Assembly (NCBI GenBank): GCA_023231475.1
Contig: JALJEE010000596.1
Coordinates: 62,001-126,000, forward strand
Source: Seison nebaliae
Taxonomy: Eukaryota > Rotifera > Pararotatoria > Seisonacea > Seisonidae
Reading direction: 5' to 3'
Length of the DNA: 64,000 nt
The notes beneath the pieces are model-generated. The model had not been told where the DNA came from, made no database searches, and saw nothing but the letters and a program-made list of their open reading frames with translations. Position numbers and translations under genes: made by a program. Position 1 is the first letter of the stretch. Each line of letters begins with the position of its first letter. Positions 13,517 to 25,709 of this stretch are shown here, in pieces.

Positions 13517-15788
13517 CTATTATTGAGATTGGACAATAAATTATTGTTATTGTTATTGTTGTTATGAGGGGGAAGATTTGGTGTCAATGGAACGGTTTGG
13601 AATTCATTGGGAAATCCGATTTTTTCTGATTTGGGTGAAATGAGACGATTGGGAGGGAGATTGGGTGAAGAAGTTGAAGAGAATGAATGTTCACTAGTTC
13701 CGTTGGGTATGGCGGGTGAATAAGGTGTAGTCACATTCGTCACCGAATTGGAAATATGAGGCGTTTTATCTTGTCGTGTGACATGTTCTAAACTCTTCGA
13801 TTCCTTCAATTTCTTATTAGCGAGAGATGGTCGATTCTTTCGATTATTCTTCGCCAATTCAGTATAATGAGTCCGTTTACTCGTCTCCAATTTCCTCCAT
13901 TGATTCGTAATATATTTGTGACGTTGAACATCATCTGGTTTCTCCGTCTTCAAATTCTTCAATTCGAAATGAGCATAAAGGAATGGCGCTTTAGTCGCTA
14001 ATTCTCCCAATTGCTCCTCCATCAGAAAATCAGCAGTCTTCGAATTATGTGGTTGTTCAGTAGTAGATTTATGTTCTTTTGGATGAGAATCGGCTTCAAT
14101 TGAATTAGTCGACGATTCCATAATTTCACGTCTACTCGGAACATAATCGGATGATGGAGGAATATCGATTTGTGACGAAAATTTTTGTTGTCTCATCAAC
14201 GTCGGATTAATCATTTGTGGCATCATTGATTGCATATGATTCCATTGTTGTTTCTGTTGTTGTGGATGACTATTATTATTGTTGTTGTTATTATTATTGT
14301 TGATTGGAGATATATTATTTGGAATAACACCAATTGGAGATGGTTGAATTGGAGTTGATTGTCTAATAATTCGTTGTTGTTGTTGAACGTTGGGAAAATT
14401 GTGATTGGATGTTTGTATCGATCCTTTCATAGATGGTTGTTGAACGGATAATTCATGTTGAGAATGAACGGATGAATTTAAGGAATCATTCAATAATTGT
14501 GGAGATTTGAGGGGAAGAGTTTGTGGTGCACATGATTGAACGTTCACGGATGCTTGTTGATTATATGGAGAATTTATGGTTCCATTATCATTATTCGTCA
14601 TTAATTGATCCGAATTATTTGGAGATTGCATCGATTGAACGGATGTCGGATACATAATTGATTGTGGTGTATTTGCTGATGGTGATTGCATAGATATCGA
14701 TCGATTGCTAAGTAATGATGCATGAAATTGTTGTTGTTGAGATGGTGATGGATGAATGAATTGATTACCAGGTAATTGATTGATGGTGGAAGAAGGACAT
14801 TTCATTTGTTGACCATATTGAGGATGATGATGTTGTTGTTGTTGTTGGAGATCTTGAGGACGAAATTGTGGATTAGTCATTTTACTCTGGACGATATTCG
14901 ACATTCTCCGTTGACTATTCACATCGAAATTATTTGCGCAGTTATTGTGCATATTCAAATTCATCGGTTTATTTTGCATATTATTATTTGGTATATTCAT
15001 ATTGAAGTATTGCATATGATTGCCGTTGAACGAATTATGACGTTGAAGAATGATGTCGTTGTTATCTTTCGATTTCATTTGTTGTTGTAGGGACGGTGGG
15101 TTACCATCAATCACATTCTTCTCCATCATATTATTATTATTCATATTGGTGGCACAGTGCATTGGTGAGGGAAGTGGTTTGATCGTACCTGGTGATTGAT
15201 ATTTCACATCAACACATGGCGAGTTAATGTTCATCGGTAATGGTTGTTGTGACGGTGGTGGTGGAATCGAATGAACATTCTGATATGGAGAATTTATACA
15301 TGTTCCATTATTCAATTGATGATTACTGTGCGGTGAGAGTGAACCCATATTGAATTTCATCGAAGTGAATTGTCCCGAATCGTTCGTTCGTGGACAAATC
15401 GGACTATTGAGTTGAGACGCATTATTCTGTATATCTTTCACTTCCGATCTCAAATCTTCAGCTATTCGATCGATTTCTTCCGTCTGTAACTGATTTCGAC
15501 TATCCAACGAATCATCTCCAATCCAATGATCGTTACTCGATAATGATAAATCATGATGATTCATTGGATCGATATTATGATTCAATTCCAAATTCATTTT
15601 CATCTTTTTCGATCCATCTCTACTATTATCCAAATAATTATTATTATTATTATTATCATCATTCAACTCATTTTCATTTTCATCATTATTATTCGAACTA
15701 TTATTATTCGAACTATTATTATTATTATTATTATTCTCATCATCATTCTCTGTCGATTGAATATAATTTCCTCTTTTACGATCATCTC

Positions 15789-15825
<37 letters not shown>

Positions 15826-18252
15826 GTTATTATCACCAGAATTACTATTATTTGAATTGAAATTATTTGCATCGTTCGAATGATTCTCATAATTCTCATT
15901 TCCATTATTCTGTTGATTATTTTCATTATTATTCTGTTGATTATTTTCATTATTCTGATTGTTATTCTCATTCGTATTCGATCCACCATTCTCGTACGTC
16001 TGATGATTATGATGATGAAGATCATTATTGAATTGATGGAATGAGATGGTTTCCCCTGGTAGATTTTGGAGGAATGCTACCGAATCTTCGTCCAATCCTG
16101 TCGAATCATCCAATAAACCATCGATCGATAAAGTGTCATCAATAAACTTTCCTCTCTTGATCGATTGTTCTGTATCGATTTGACAATTCTTTAATTTCTT
16201 CTCTTCTTCATTTTCCTCTTCATTCTTCTCCATTGGTTTCTCTTTCACAAATCTCAATTGATCCAACAAATAATTCTCCAATCTTTTCTTTCCTTCTCCA
16301 TCTTCATCCTTCTTCTCCCTCCTCAACACATACGAACTATCTATCATCGAATTCATTGAATCATTTCGTTTAATCGCCAAACATTGTTCATTCATATCAT
16401 CCATTTGTTTCTGTTCTTCTTTCGTTCCAAAAAAAGCATCTCGAATATATTGAGGGAAATTATCTTCCATATAATTGTGACGAATCTTCTTCGATTTGAC
16501 ATGATCATTATCATTCATCGAATTCGTAATTGAATTCGTTGGAATCATATAAATCCGATTGGTCCTTTTGGCCGAGAAACCGCCAACACCTAAACGACTA
16601 CCAGGAGGATGTTTAATTTTCTGATTAGAAATCAAATTTGAATATTTCTCTTTCATTCTCTCATAATTCAGATTATTGGGTTGCGTTGCACGATCTTTGA
16701 ATCCTCCAAAAATATCCATTTTCGATTTGACAAATTGACTATATTTCTCATAACCATTCTCCGTCATATAAATACCATCTTCCGAATATCGTCGTTGATT
16801 CAACATGATATTCAAAGTTTTATTCACATGTTTATCTTCGATGATATCATTCAAATTATCGTTCGCAATATTTCGATTGACTAATTCGATATTTTTCAAC
16901 GATTCCGATTCTCGTCTTTGTTGTCGTTGTTGAAGAAATCGATGACGTCTCTCACACACTCTCTTGATGAGTTCTTGATTTGATTGATTTCTTCTCATTT
17001 CACATTTTCTCATTTGTCGATCGAAAGTATTTTCTTTGAATTCCTCATTTGAATTATCTTCAATTTCCATTTGTGACATCATCTCATTCCGTCGACACAT
17101 TCGACACAAATAATCAGATTCATAAACTTTCTTCGCTTTCACTAATTCATTATCATTAACATTTCCATCGATATCATCATCGATGTCATCTTCATCTAAA
17201 TTTAATCCAGAATCATTAATCAATGAGGACGATGTTCCGTTTGTGAGATGTGGAAATTTCTCTTCCATTTCTTCATCAGTCAAATCGACTTTATTTGTGC
17301 ACGAATAGAAATGATTCCAACAACGACATCGATTACATTTGACGATGAGATCGTTAGCCTCATATTTCCTCGAACATTCGAGACAATGAGAAACGGAATA
17401 ACATGGACTACATTGTCGATATTGATCATACCATTTGGAGTGTTTAGTGAAGCCAGCGTGTCTCGCATCACAATTTTCACAATGTACACAATATGGACAT
17501 CTCCAAGTACCATCAGGAACGATCGATAATTTCGGTTTCAAACAATAAATATGATAAGTAATATCACAATCATCACAAAAAATGAGATTTGCGTCATCGT
17601 CACTTTTCCCACATTCTTCACACACCACACAATCCAAACATCTCCATCCTTTTTTCAAAAATTTACTGGGCGTTCTCGTTGTGGTACAGAAGGAATGATA
17701 ACATTGTCCACATTGAATGCAACCCAATAATTTGTTGGTTGAATCATTAAATTGTCCCACCGATCCACATAGAACACAAATATCCATATCATTCACTATA
17801 CAATTATCTCGTTCTTTCGAAATGATAACGGGTCGATGGAATTGTTCATCGTCGATATTATCAATGGAATTTTTTTCATTTTCTTTATTTGAATTCGTTT
17901 TCTCCACCGTCTCTTGCATTCGCTGTTGTTGTTGATATCGGGTATTGGAAGCGACATTGTCTCTCTTATTCAGTTTGGATGAGATTTGACGTTTATCTGA
18001 ACTAGTTCGCGATTTCTTCATTCCACTAGTTCGGCCCTTTTTTCCCGGTTTAGGACCACGAGGTTTTGCCCCTCGTTTCCCATTCCGTATGGACTGTCTA
18101 CTATTGACATGATTGTCATTCGTTCTCAATTTCGCTTCATTCGAACAAATTAATTTGTTCTCATTGAAGATCGATGAAGAATACACATTCGTCATCGTTG
18201 ATGGTAATGTATGTTGTTTATCATAAATCTTATTGATTTGATTAGTGATCAT
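4614..18252 (-). CDS. KMT2C/D-like: Histone H3 lysine-4 methyltransferase, KMT2C/KMT2D (MLL3/MLL4, trr) type
   Basis: Catalytic subunit of COMPASS-like complexes that methylate H3K4, chiefly H3K4me1 at enhancers in other animals. Exons: 18252-6233, 6177-6042, 5990-5768, 5710-5592, 5528-5187, 5122-5021, 4961-4764, 4706-4614; the frames close exactly to 4,410 codons plus stop. Domains by residue: AT-hook-like basic stretch about 60-75, PHD cluster about 158-330, long Asn/Gln/His-rich linker, HMG box about 1410-1485, extended PHD about 3855-3990, FYRN about 4015-4080, FYRC about 4110-4200, SET about 4255-4395, post-SET to the end. The WDR5-binding WIN motif is GCCRSEA, with its Arg kept. SET motifs RYVNHSCDPNC and TYDY and the post-SET CLCGALNCRRWMN are intact, so it should be active. 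Flies split this protein in two; here it is whole, as in vertebrates. Upstream non-coding or coding exons cannot be excluded. Confidence 0.95.
11701..11760. repeat. Perfect (ATT)20 microsatellite inside the KMT2C/D coding exon
   Basis: Twenty uninterrupted ATT units, read on the minus strand as AAT, encode a pure Asn run. Interrupted Asn codons flank it. Further CAA/CAG Gln tracts lie at about 11,950-12,090 and 13,090-13,130, and more Asn tracts at about 13,498-13,560 and 15,640-15,840. Confidence 0.9.
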
Positions 18253-21200
18253 TTCAAAACGATTAAATTTATTAGCATGTTGAAGGTTCGGATATTGATT
18301 TGCATGACGAGAAATACTGGAATATTTACAAAGAAATTTAATTCAGTATCAATCTATTCCCATCTGATTACATCGGATATCCTCACAATTGTCGATTAAG
18401 AATGTTGTCGATGGAATTTTCTTGTGAATTCGAACCTTTCAACAATGAGAATGAATCTGACGATGATCATCGTGTATGAGAGTTAAAAAGGAAAATAAGA
18501 AAAAAAATTTTAAGAAAAAAAAACTTCTTCAACATCATCATTTTTTCGACGTGGAGTAAAGAAGAAAGAAAACGGAAAAGAAAATTCATTTTAATCAATC
18601 ATCATTTATTTCGACTAATCAGCATCGATTAGAAAATAATCGATGAGAGAAAATTCGTTTTTTTTAAAAAAAAACTTTCCTAAATAAAAAGTGCATTTAT
18701 TCAAATATTTTATTTAATGAAACATTTATCGGGATTGAAGGGAATGAAATAAAATGTCAATCTTCTCCGACCGTTATTGATAAGAGGAAATGAGTTTTCA
18801 GAGAGACCTTGTTTCTAATGGATCTTCGTCGACATTGAAATGAAGAAAGGAGGAAGGAAGAGTATTATTATTACTCTTGGTTTATGTAATTGGAAGAGAA
18901 TTAGTTAAATCCTAATCATCCTCCTCTCTCGATGTATATGGGAGGAACACATGTGAGATTAATATGAATGTGATATGCCTATGTATGTGTATGAGAGGGA
19001 AATAATAAATCTGATTGAATTTTTAATAATATTTTTTGGAAGGGTTAAAGATGCCTGTATTTATAGTGAGAAACACATCTCCCAATATAGATGTATTATT
19101 ATTACCTAAAACTACTAATATTTCTCCTACATGTACGCACACCATCCAACATCTACATATGACATCATTCTAATATCATCCTAACATTCAGGAACAATAC
19201 ATGTCAATGAATACCATGAAATGAACGATCATATAATAATCATTATCATTATCGTTAGATAATTATGTCAAATGAGAACAGGAGGATAAATTAAAAGAAT
19301 TGATTAATTATGAATCGATGACATAAAATCATTACGATCTATCAACTAATCAATTCCTTCACATACCGAGACATTTCCGAACAATTTTCCTGAGAGCATT
19401 ATTCAAGCTTCCGTGGTGCAAGTAAACATCAAACGGGATTTGGACAAAACTAAATGAAATTAAATACGAAAATAAAATAACTTTCTGACTACACCGGCAA
19501 GCGAGAGAACGGCATGGAAATACACAGAAACTTTCCTTCATTATTTCTCCTATACACACACCATCATCCATGCAAGTAGAAAGACTAGTTTAATTTATGG
19601 AAATTGAATATCAGTTTATTAAATAATATTTTCTAATACACATACCACTTTATAGAGATAGTAGAATTAATGTGAAAATAACTAATTATAAAACATCTCC
19701 ACATAAAGCTTTCTTTGATCTCTCTTTCCAAATGGGATTAATAGAATTAAAAGTAAATCCTCCCTTTCCATTTATCTGTGTCAATTGCAATAAATTTACA
19801 GTCAAATTTTTGGCTTCATCCACCACCCAACAAATAATCAACATATCATTAAGCTTACAATTTGAATAAGGAGAAAATATACAACTGATATATTTGTGGA
19901 GAGAATTTGAAAAACATCACGAGAATAACCTTGAACATAACGAGTTCTCTTTCCTCTTTGTTTCCTTTCCTCCAAATTCTGCCTTCATTGTCTGTTTAAT
20001 TTTGTCGTGAGTAGGAAACATGATACTGGGGGGGGAAAGAACTTTTCTTTCCGTCCTGTTGATTGATAATCAACATTTTTTCTCTACATTTCATTTACAT
20101 CCGATTTGCCATATTATCATAATTCTCTTTTCTCGTTCATTTGTGATTTTGTGATCGAATATTCATTCCTTCATTGTTCTATCCTCAATATTTGAAAGGA
20201 AATTGGAAGAAATTTGCATTAATAATTTCAGTGTTTTCTTTCTCCTCCCTCGCAACTCCAGTCAGAATAATATACAAATATCTACATACACATGTCGTGT
20301 TGTTGTTGTGTGTTGGAGGAATGATAATGAAGGTGGATCTTAAAACTAACTTAATAATTCTTGTAAAGAAATTAACTGAGATTAACGATATTGAATTAAA
20401 CCATTACTACTCTTCACGTAAATGATTCTCTTTAATAAATCATATCTCTCTTTCTCTCTCTCTCTTTATCTTTCAGGAGAGAACAATACAATTGTTTTGT
20501 ATGAAACGCATCGAATAAGCAAAAATTGATTAACCTTCTTTTGTTGGGGATTTCATTCATCTCTGTCATCATCATCTCCTTCAAAATGTCATTATAAATA
20601 ACATATTGTTAATTGATAATAAATGTTTAGATAATGTGAAGAAGTGTTTCTTTCTTGTTTTTTTTCATCCATAAATTATAACATTTCCACGTCGTCAAAC
20701 AGATACAATCATTCTCCTCAAAATAACAGGTCAATCCAATTTGACATTTGCAGTTGAGATTGAAATCCTTCTTCCTCATGATTGATAGAAGAGAATTCTC
20801 GTTTACTTTCTGTTAGAATAATAATCATAAATTTGTTTTCTCTTTAAAAGTTAAACTTCCTTCATCTAAATGAAATTCAAGCTAAAATCACTTTCTATCT
20901 ATCACCAATTCGACTAGAAAATTTGAGAAGCGAATAATTAAATTTCAAATGAAGAAAGATAATGTTTCTTTCTCAATTTATGTTTTATAAGTTTGAGTAA
21001 ATATTTTCCTTCTACAATTTATATCAACAAATTCACAACATCATTCAAACTCAATCCAACATATTTCACTATTTATTCTTCATTAAGTTGAAAGTTTTGT
21101 CGACTTAAAAATGAATTAACTTAACCGAATTCTTTAGTAAGTTTAAATTAAATTTTCGCATAATATTAAAATTAATCTTTCCACTTTTTCTTTCTGATTC

Positions 21201-21653
21201 TTAAATTCTTAAACTTTTTCTATTAATTAAATTTATTATTTTCTTCCGTTATTTATTGATCGTGAGTAGGTAAATTTATTTATTGAAATTAAACTAAACA
21301 ATTAAAATGGTATTCATGATACATTGATAATAATGATAATTCGGACTTAATTGAAGTTATCCATATAACTTGAACATTATTGAATTAGAGATTTAATTTA
21401 ACAAAATTTATTTAATTTAACTAGAGATTTGTAAGATAAGAATAAAAAGGATCATTTGGTAGTAGTAAGAGCACAATAAAATTTGAAATGTAACGAAGAA
21501 GTAGTGATAAAAGCTTAAAATTCAAATAATTTATGAAATTAAAAATGAAAAAAACTTTCTTTGTTTAATCAGAAATGAGATTTGTTCTTTCGGAAGATAT
21601 AAAATGACTCGAAGTAATATACAATAAGAAAAATCTAATTTTTTTAGTAAAAT
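18253..21653. other. Divergent 3.4-kb intergenic region between KMT2C/D and LSD1
   Basis: Both neighbours start from this region and point away from each other, so it must contain their promoters and 5' UTRs. A pyrimidine tract with AG at 21646-21647 lies seven bases before the LSD1 ATG, which suggests a 5' non-coding exon of LSD1 farther upstream. CT-rich runs occur at about 20,448-20,474. Open frames here (for example 19359-19571 and 20174-20425) lack conserved or protein-like features. I see no RNA gene or mobile element. Confidence 0.5.
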
Positions 21654-24600
21654 ATGGAGTCGATTGACAATTCAGTAAAAGATTTAACAGACGACGTTAG
21701 TGATGAATCGATGGAAACAGACGAGAAAAATGTGACATCCGACGATATGGATGAGATAGAGGAGGAGTGTTTCCAATTCTCGAAAAAGAATTTTGAACGT
21801 CTCTGCAACATCCAATCAATCATGAACGACGTTGCTAAAGACAAATTGAATTTCCATCGGAACACGTTGTTATATGCAGCGAAGCAATCACGATTACCTG
21901 CTTTCTTTATGTCATCGGAAGAGATTTATCATTTCCCTGAGATCTATAACTCTTCTCAAGATATCGTTCGAACTATTTTTATTCTGTACAGAAATACGAT
22001 TGTTCTCTTTTTTTTCGTCTTCGAATAATTCTTTATTTATTTATTGATACTCTATTTCAGTTATATTGTTGGTTGGATGATCCTCAAGTTGAATTAACAG
22101 TCAATAGAGCTGCTAATTTTGTTCCATCGAAATTTTTAAGTTTTTTTTTCATAATTTTTTTTTCTCTTTCAATTTCTTCATAAAGTTGATAAAAGTTTAT
22201 TTGTAAGAATTTTCCTTTATCTCCAACGATCCTCCCTCATCAATTTCGGAATATATCGAAGACAATTAGAATATCAAAGTTTTTTAAATATTTAAATTGA
22301 ATAATAATCAAATTAATTTTATTTCAATTATCCTTTTAGAAGCTACGAATGCAGCAGGACGTCCATATCGAGTGGTGGTAATTGGTGCTGGTGTTGCTGG
22401 TTTATGTGCAGCGAGACAATTAATATCATTCGGAATCGATGTTCTGGTATTGGAAGCAAGAGTTAATTTTAAATCAAATTTCAAAAAAATAATTTAAATT
22501 AATTAAATAATAAAAATTTAATTTTTTCAGGATCGAGTTGGTGGTCGAATTGCGACATTCAAAAAAGATGGATATGTTGCTGATTTGGGAGCGATGATTG
22601 TGACGGGTTTAGGTGGCAATCCGATTGGTGTTCTTCAGAAACAAATTCGATTAGATTTGAAGAAAGTGAGTACGAAGTGTCCATTATATGATACGAATGG
22701 AGAAATGGTATCAGTCGAACGAGATCTGGTAACAGAAAGTGAATTTAATGATGTATTGGAAGCGACGGCATATTTGGCTAGATCATTAAAAATGACTTCG
22801 TTCAATGGTAAATCGATATCGTTAGGAGATGCTGTCGAAATAATTCTCCAATGTCAAGAAGTGAATGTGTTGAAAAGAGATTTGAAGGATGTGAAGGAAA
22901 AGAGAAAGAATCAAGAGGAATTAGCAAAATTATATGAAAAATTGAGAGATATTTTTATGAAATTGAAAACGGCTTATCGAGAATGGAGACTCATTTCGAA
23001 ACAACAGAAAAAAGTCGATTCAAATGAAACAATAGCGGATTTGTTTCTAGTGAAATTGAAACAAGAACGATTAGAAAAAAATTGTAAGGACTTTTCAAAA
23101 GTTCGAGATGCAATAAAAGATTTCGAGAATCGAATAATTAATGAAGATAATCCAGATATTCTATTAGAATCGAATATGAAACGATTTGCGAAATGTTCTG
23201 AAAAATCATCAAATAAAACGAATTGTGATGAGATGAATAAACAATTAACAAAGAATGGAATGCCATTTGCATTTAAATCTTTTTTTGATGGGAGAGGAAG
23301 ACATGAAGATTTTATGAGATTATTATCGATGGATGTGGAGAAACATATGGAAACGAAACCTCGTCACGTCATTAAACATCGACGAGGGAAAGAGATTAAA
23401 GGAAAAATTCCTATTGAAAATAATGATGAAATTCTATCTCATATTTATGAGATTTTAACGATGGATGCAAATAAGAATAAATCATCAGTAAATCGTCGTC
23501 GAAATTCAAAAACATTGAAAGATCTTAATTTGGATGAAATTCAACAGAAAGCATTAATTGATGCATATATTAAAGGAGTGAAACAAGGTGAATTACTTGA
23601 GAAAGAAGTTCGTTCAAAAATTGAAGAGAAAAAAAAATTGAAAAAAAATAAAGATAAAAAGAAAATTGAGATGAAAGGAGGAGAAAATACTTTCTCTAAT
23701 TTCTGTGAAATGATCGGAAATGATTTTGAAGCAATGTCAACCAATTCCAAAGAATGTTATCAATCGATGATTCGTGAAGTAGAACAATATAATAAGAATA
23801 AAACGAAGAAACCGAAATTACATAAACCTCCCAACATTTATATGAATCGACGTGATCGACAATTATTCAATTGGCATATCGCAAATTTGGAATTTGCTAA
23901 TGCTGTTTCACTCGATCAATTATCCGTTTCACATTGGGATCAAGATGATGCTTATGAATTTAAAGGTCATCATCTCACTCCAACGAATGGTTTCTCCATC
24001 CTTCCAATGGCGTTAGCGGAGGAAGTGCCAATATTGATGAATTGTGACATTCATACGATTCAATATCGGAATTTAGATGATGAGGAAAATTTCCAGGAAA
24101 CGGATTCGTTTAACGTGAGAATTGATGTTAAAGATGGTAAACATTATCTTTGTGACGCTGTTATTTGTACGGCACCATTGGGATGTCTAAAAGAAGCACA
24201 ACAAGCTCAAGAAATGGCTTGTGCAGCAATGGATAAATTAAAAGAAATTAAATCGGAGAATTTAGAACAATTTGAAAATCGGAGAATTATCTCGAATAAA
24301 TCATCTTTACAATTCCTTCCAAGTTTACCTAATTGGAAACGAGATGCTATTCGACGATTAGGTTTTGGTAATTTGAATAAAGTAGTTCTGATGTTTGAAT
24401 ATAAATTTTGGGATGAATCGACAATGATGCATGGACATGTCAATTCGTTCGATGAATCGAAAGGTGAAAATTTCTTATTTTTCTCTTTATATGAAGCACC
24501 AACAATTATCGCGTTGACTAGTGGAGATGCTGCTAACCAAATGGAACATATTACTGATGATGTAATTATTGCTCGATGTCTTCTTGTATTAAAATCGATG

Positions 24601-25209
24601 TTCGGTAATATTACCGTTCCCAATCCAAAAGATGCTATTGTTACGAGATGGAGAAGTGATCCATATGCTCGTGGTTCTTATTCATTCGTCTCTACTGAAG
24701 CAACAGGTCATCATTATCAATTATTAGCAATGCCAGTTCAACGACAAGTATTCTTCGCTGGGGAACATACGAATCGATATTATCCGGCGACAGTTCATGG
24801 AGCATTTTTATCAGGCTGTCGAGAAGCGAAACGAGTAGCTGATCAATTCTTAGGTAATCCCATCAGTGTCATGAAAGATGTGTTGGATTTGGAAATGGAA
24901 TATCCAATCAGTGGAAAAGCGAAAGATTATGAAGACGATTTTATTGATGATTATTCTTCTGATGATGATTCTGATGATTTTGAAGATGGAATCAGTCAAA
25001 GTGAAATTGAAGACGATTATATAGACAGTGAAGAAGAAGAAGAAGAAGAAGAAAAAGAAAGAAAAAGACCAAAGAAGAAAGTGGCGAATAATACAACAAT
25101 TAAAGTAGAGAATGGAAAGAAGAATAATAAAGTTCCTCGAAAGAAAGAGACATCTGAATTAGAAAACATTTCGACGACAAAAGACCAACCGATGGAAAAT
25201 GGAGATTGA
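21654..25209 (+). CDS. KDM1A: Lysine-specific histone demethylase 1 (LSD1/KDM1A)
   Basis: FAD-dependent amine oxidase that demethylates H3K4me1/me2, usually with CoREST. Exons: 21654-22001, 22061-22139, 22186-22278, 22340-22461, 22531-25209; they sum to 1,106 codons plus stop, longer than the roughly 850-residue human protein. An acidic N-terminus is followed by a SWIRM domain (about 75-175; SSLINFGIYRR is diagnostic). The FAD-binding motif is VVVIGAGVAGLCAARQL, with Gly189-Gly194. Then come DRVGGR, LGAMIVTGLGGNP, and the amine-oxidase motif RLGFGNLNKVVL, whose Lys831 matches the human catalytic-site Lys661. FFAGEHT and YPATVHGAFLSG complete the oxidase fold. The Tower coiled-coil region (about 320-650) is roughly three times the human length, and about 33 extra residues precede FLPSLPNWK. 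An acidic/basic tail follows residue 1010. Identity is certain; splice sites are supported by frame and alignment. Confidence 0.96.
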
Positions 25210-25709
25210 CGAATTGTGGAAATGACATAAATCAATTTAATAGAATAATCAATATACTTTATCTTCTCCTTTCAATTTTTATTTGAGTAAAATATTTTTC
25301 AATAAAATAATTTGATAAATTTCCAACAATTTTGTCTTGAGAATGAAATTGGAAAAAATGAGAAAAATCTAATTATTCATATTTTTTTCTCTCAATATGT
25401 GATACAATTGCTGAATACATTTAATAGTTTTTAATTATTCGGTACGAACAAGTACAAAATTTGGTTGAATAAATGAAATAGAGAGATGAAAAGTTATTAA
25501 GCTTAAAAATTGAAAAAAATAATTTTAAATAAGAAAGAAATGAAGAAGATGGAAGAGTAAATAATTCGTCTGAGATGAATGAAGTAAATTGTAGTAACAT
25601 TAATTTCCGAAAATTATTCATATCTGATAGAGATTAGAAGAATATTCCTAGAAATTAGTTTATATCGTTCCGTTTATTGAATTATAGAAATTGACTTGAT
25701 TGTTGAAGA
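25210..25709. other. Spacer between LSD1 and PHAX
   Basis: AT-rich 500 bases between two plus-strand genes. A CAATAAAATA polyadenylation-like signal at about 25,300 would suit the LSD1 3' end. No coding or RNA feature is seen. Confidence 0.45.

Noticed and set aside
15543-15860. Plus-strand frames rich in Tyr, His and Ile opposite KMT2C/D
   Set aside because: They are antisense shadows of Asn-rich ATT/AAT codon repeats in the real minus-strand exon.
24207-24623. 138-codon minus-strand frame opposite LSD1
   Set aside because: It is a shadow of the conserved LSD1 oxidase lobe; no recognisable motif.
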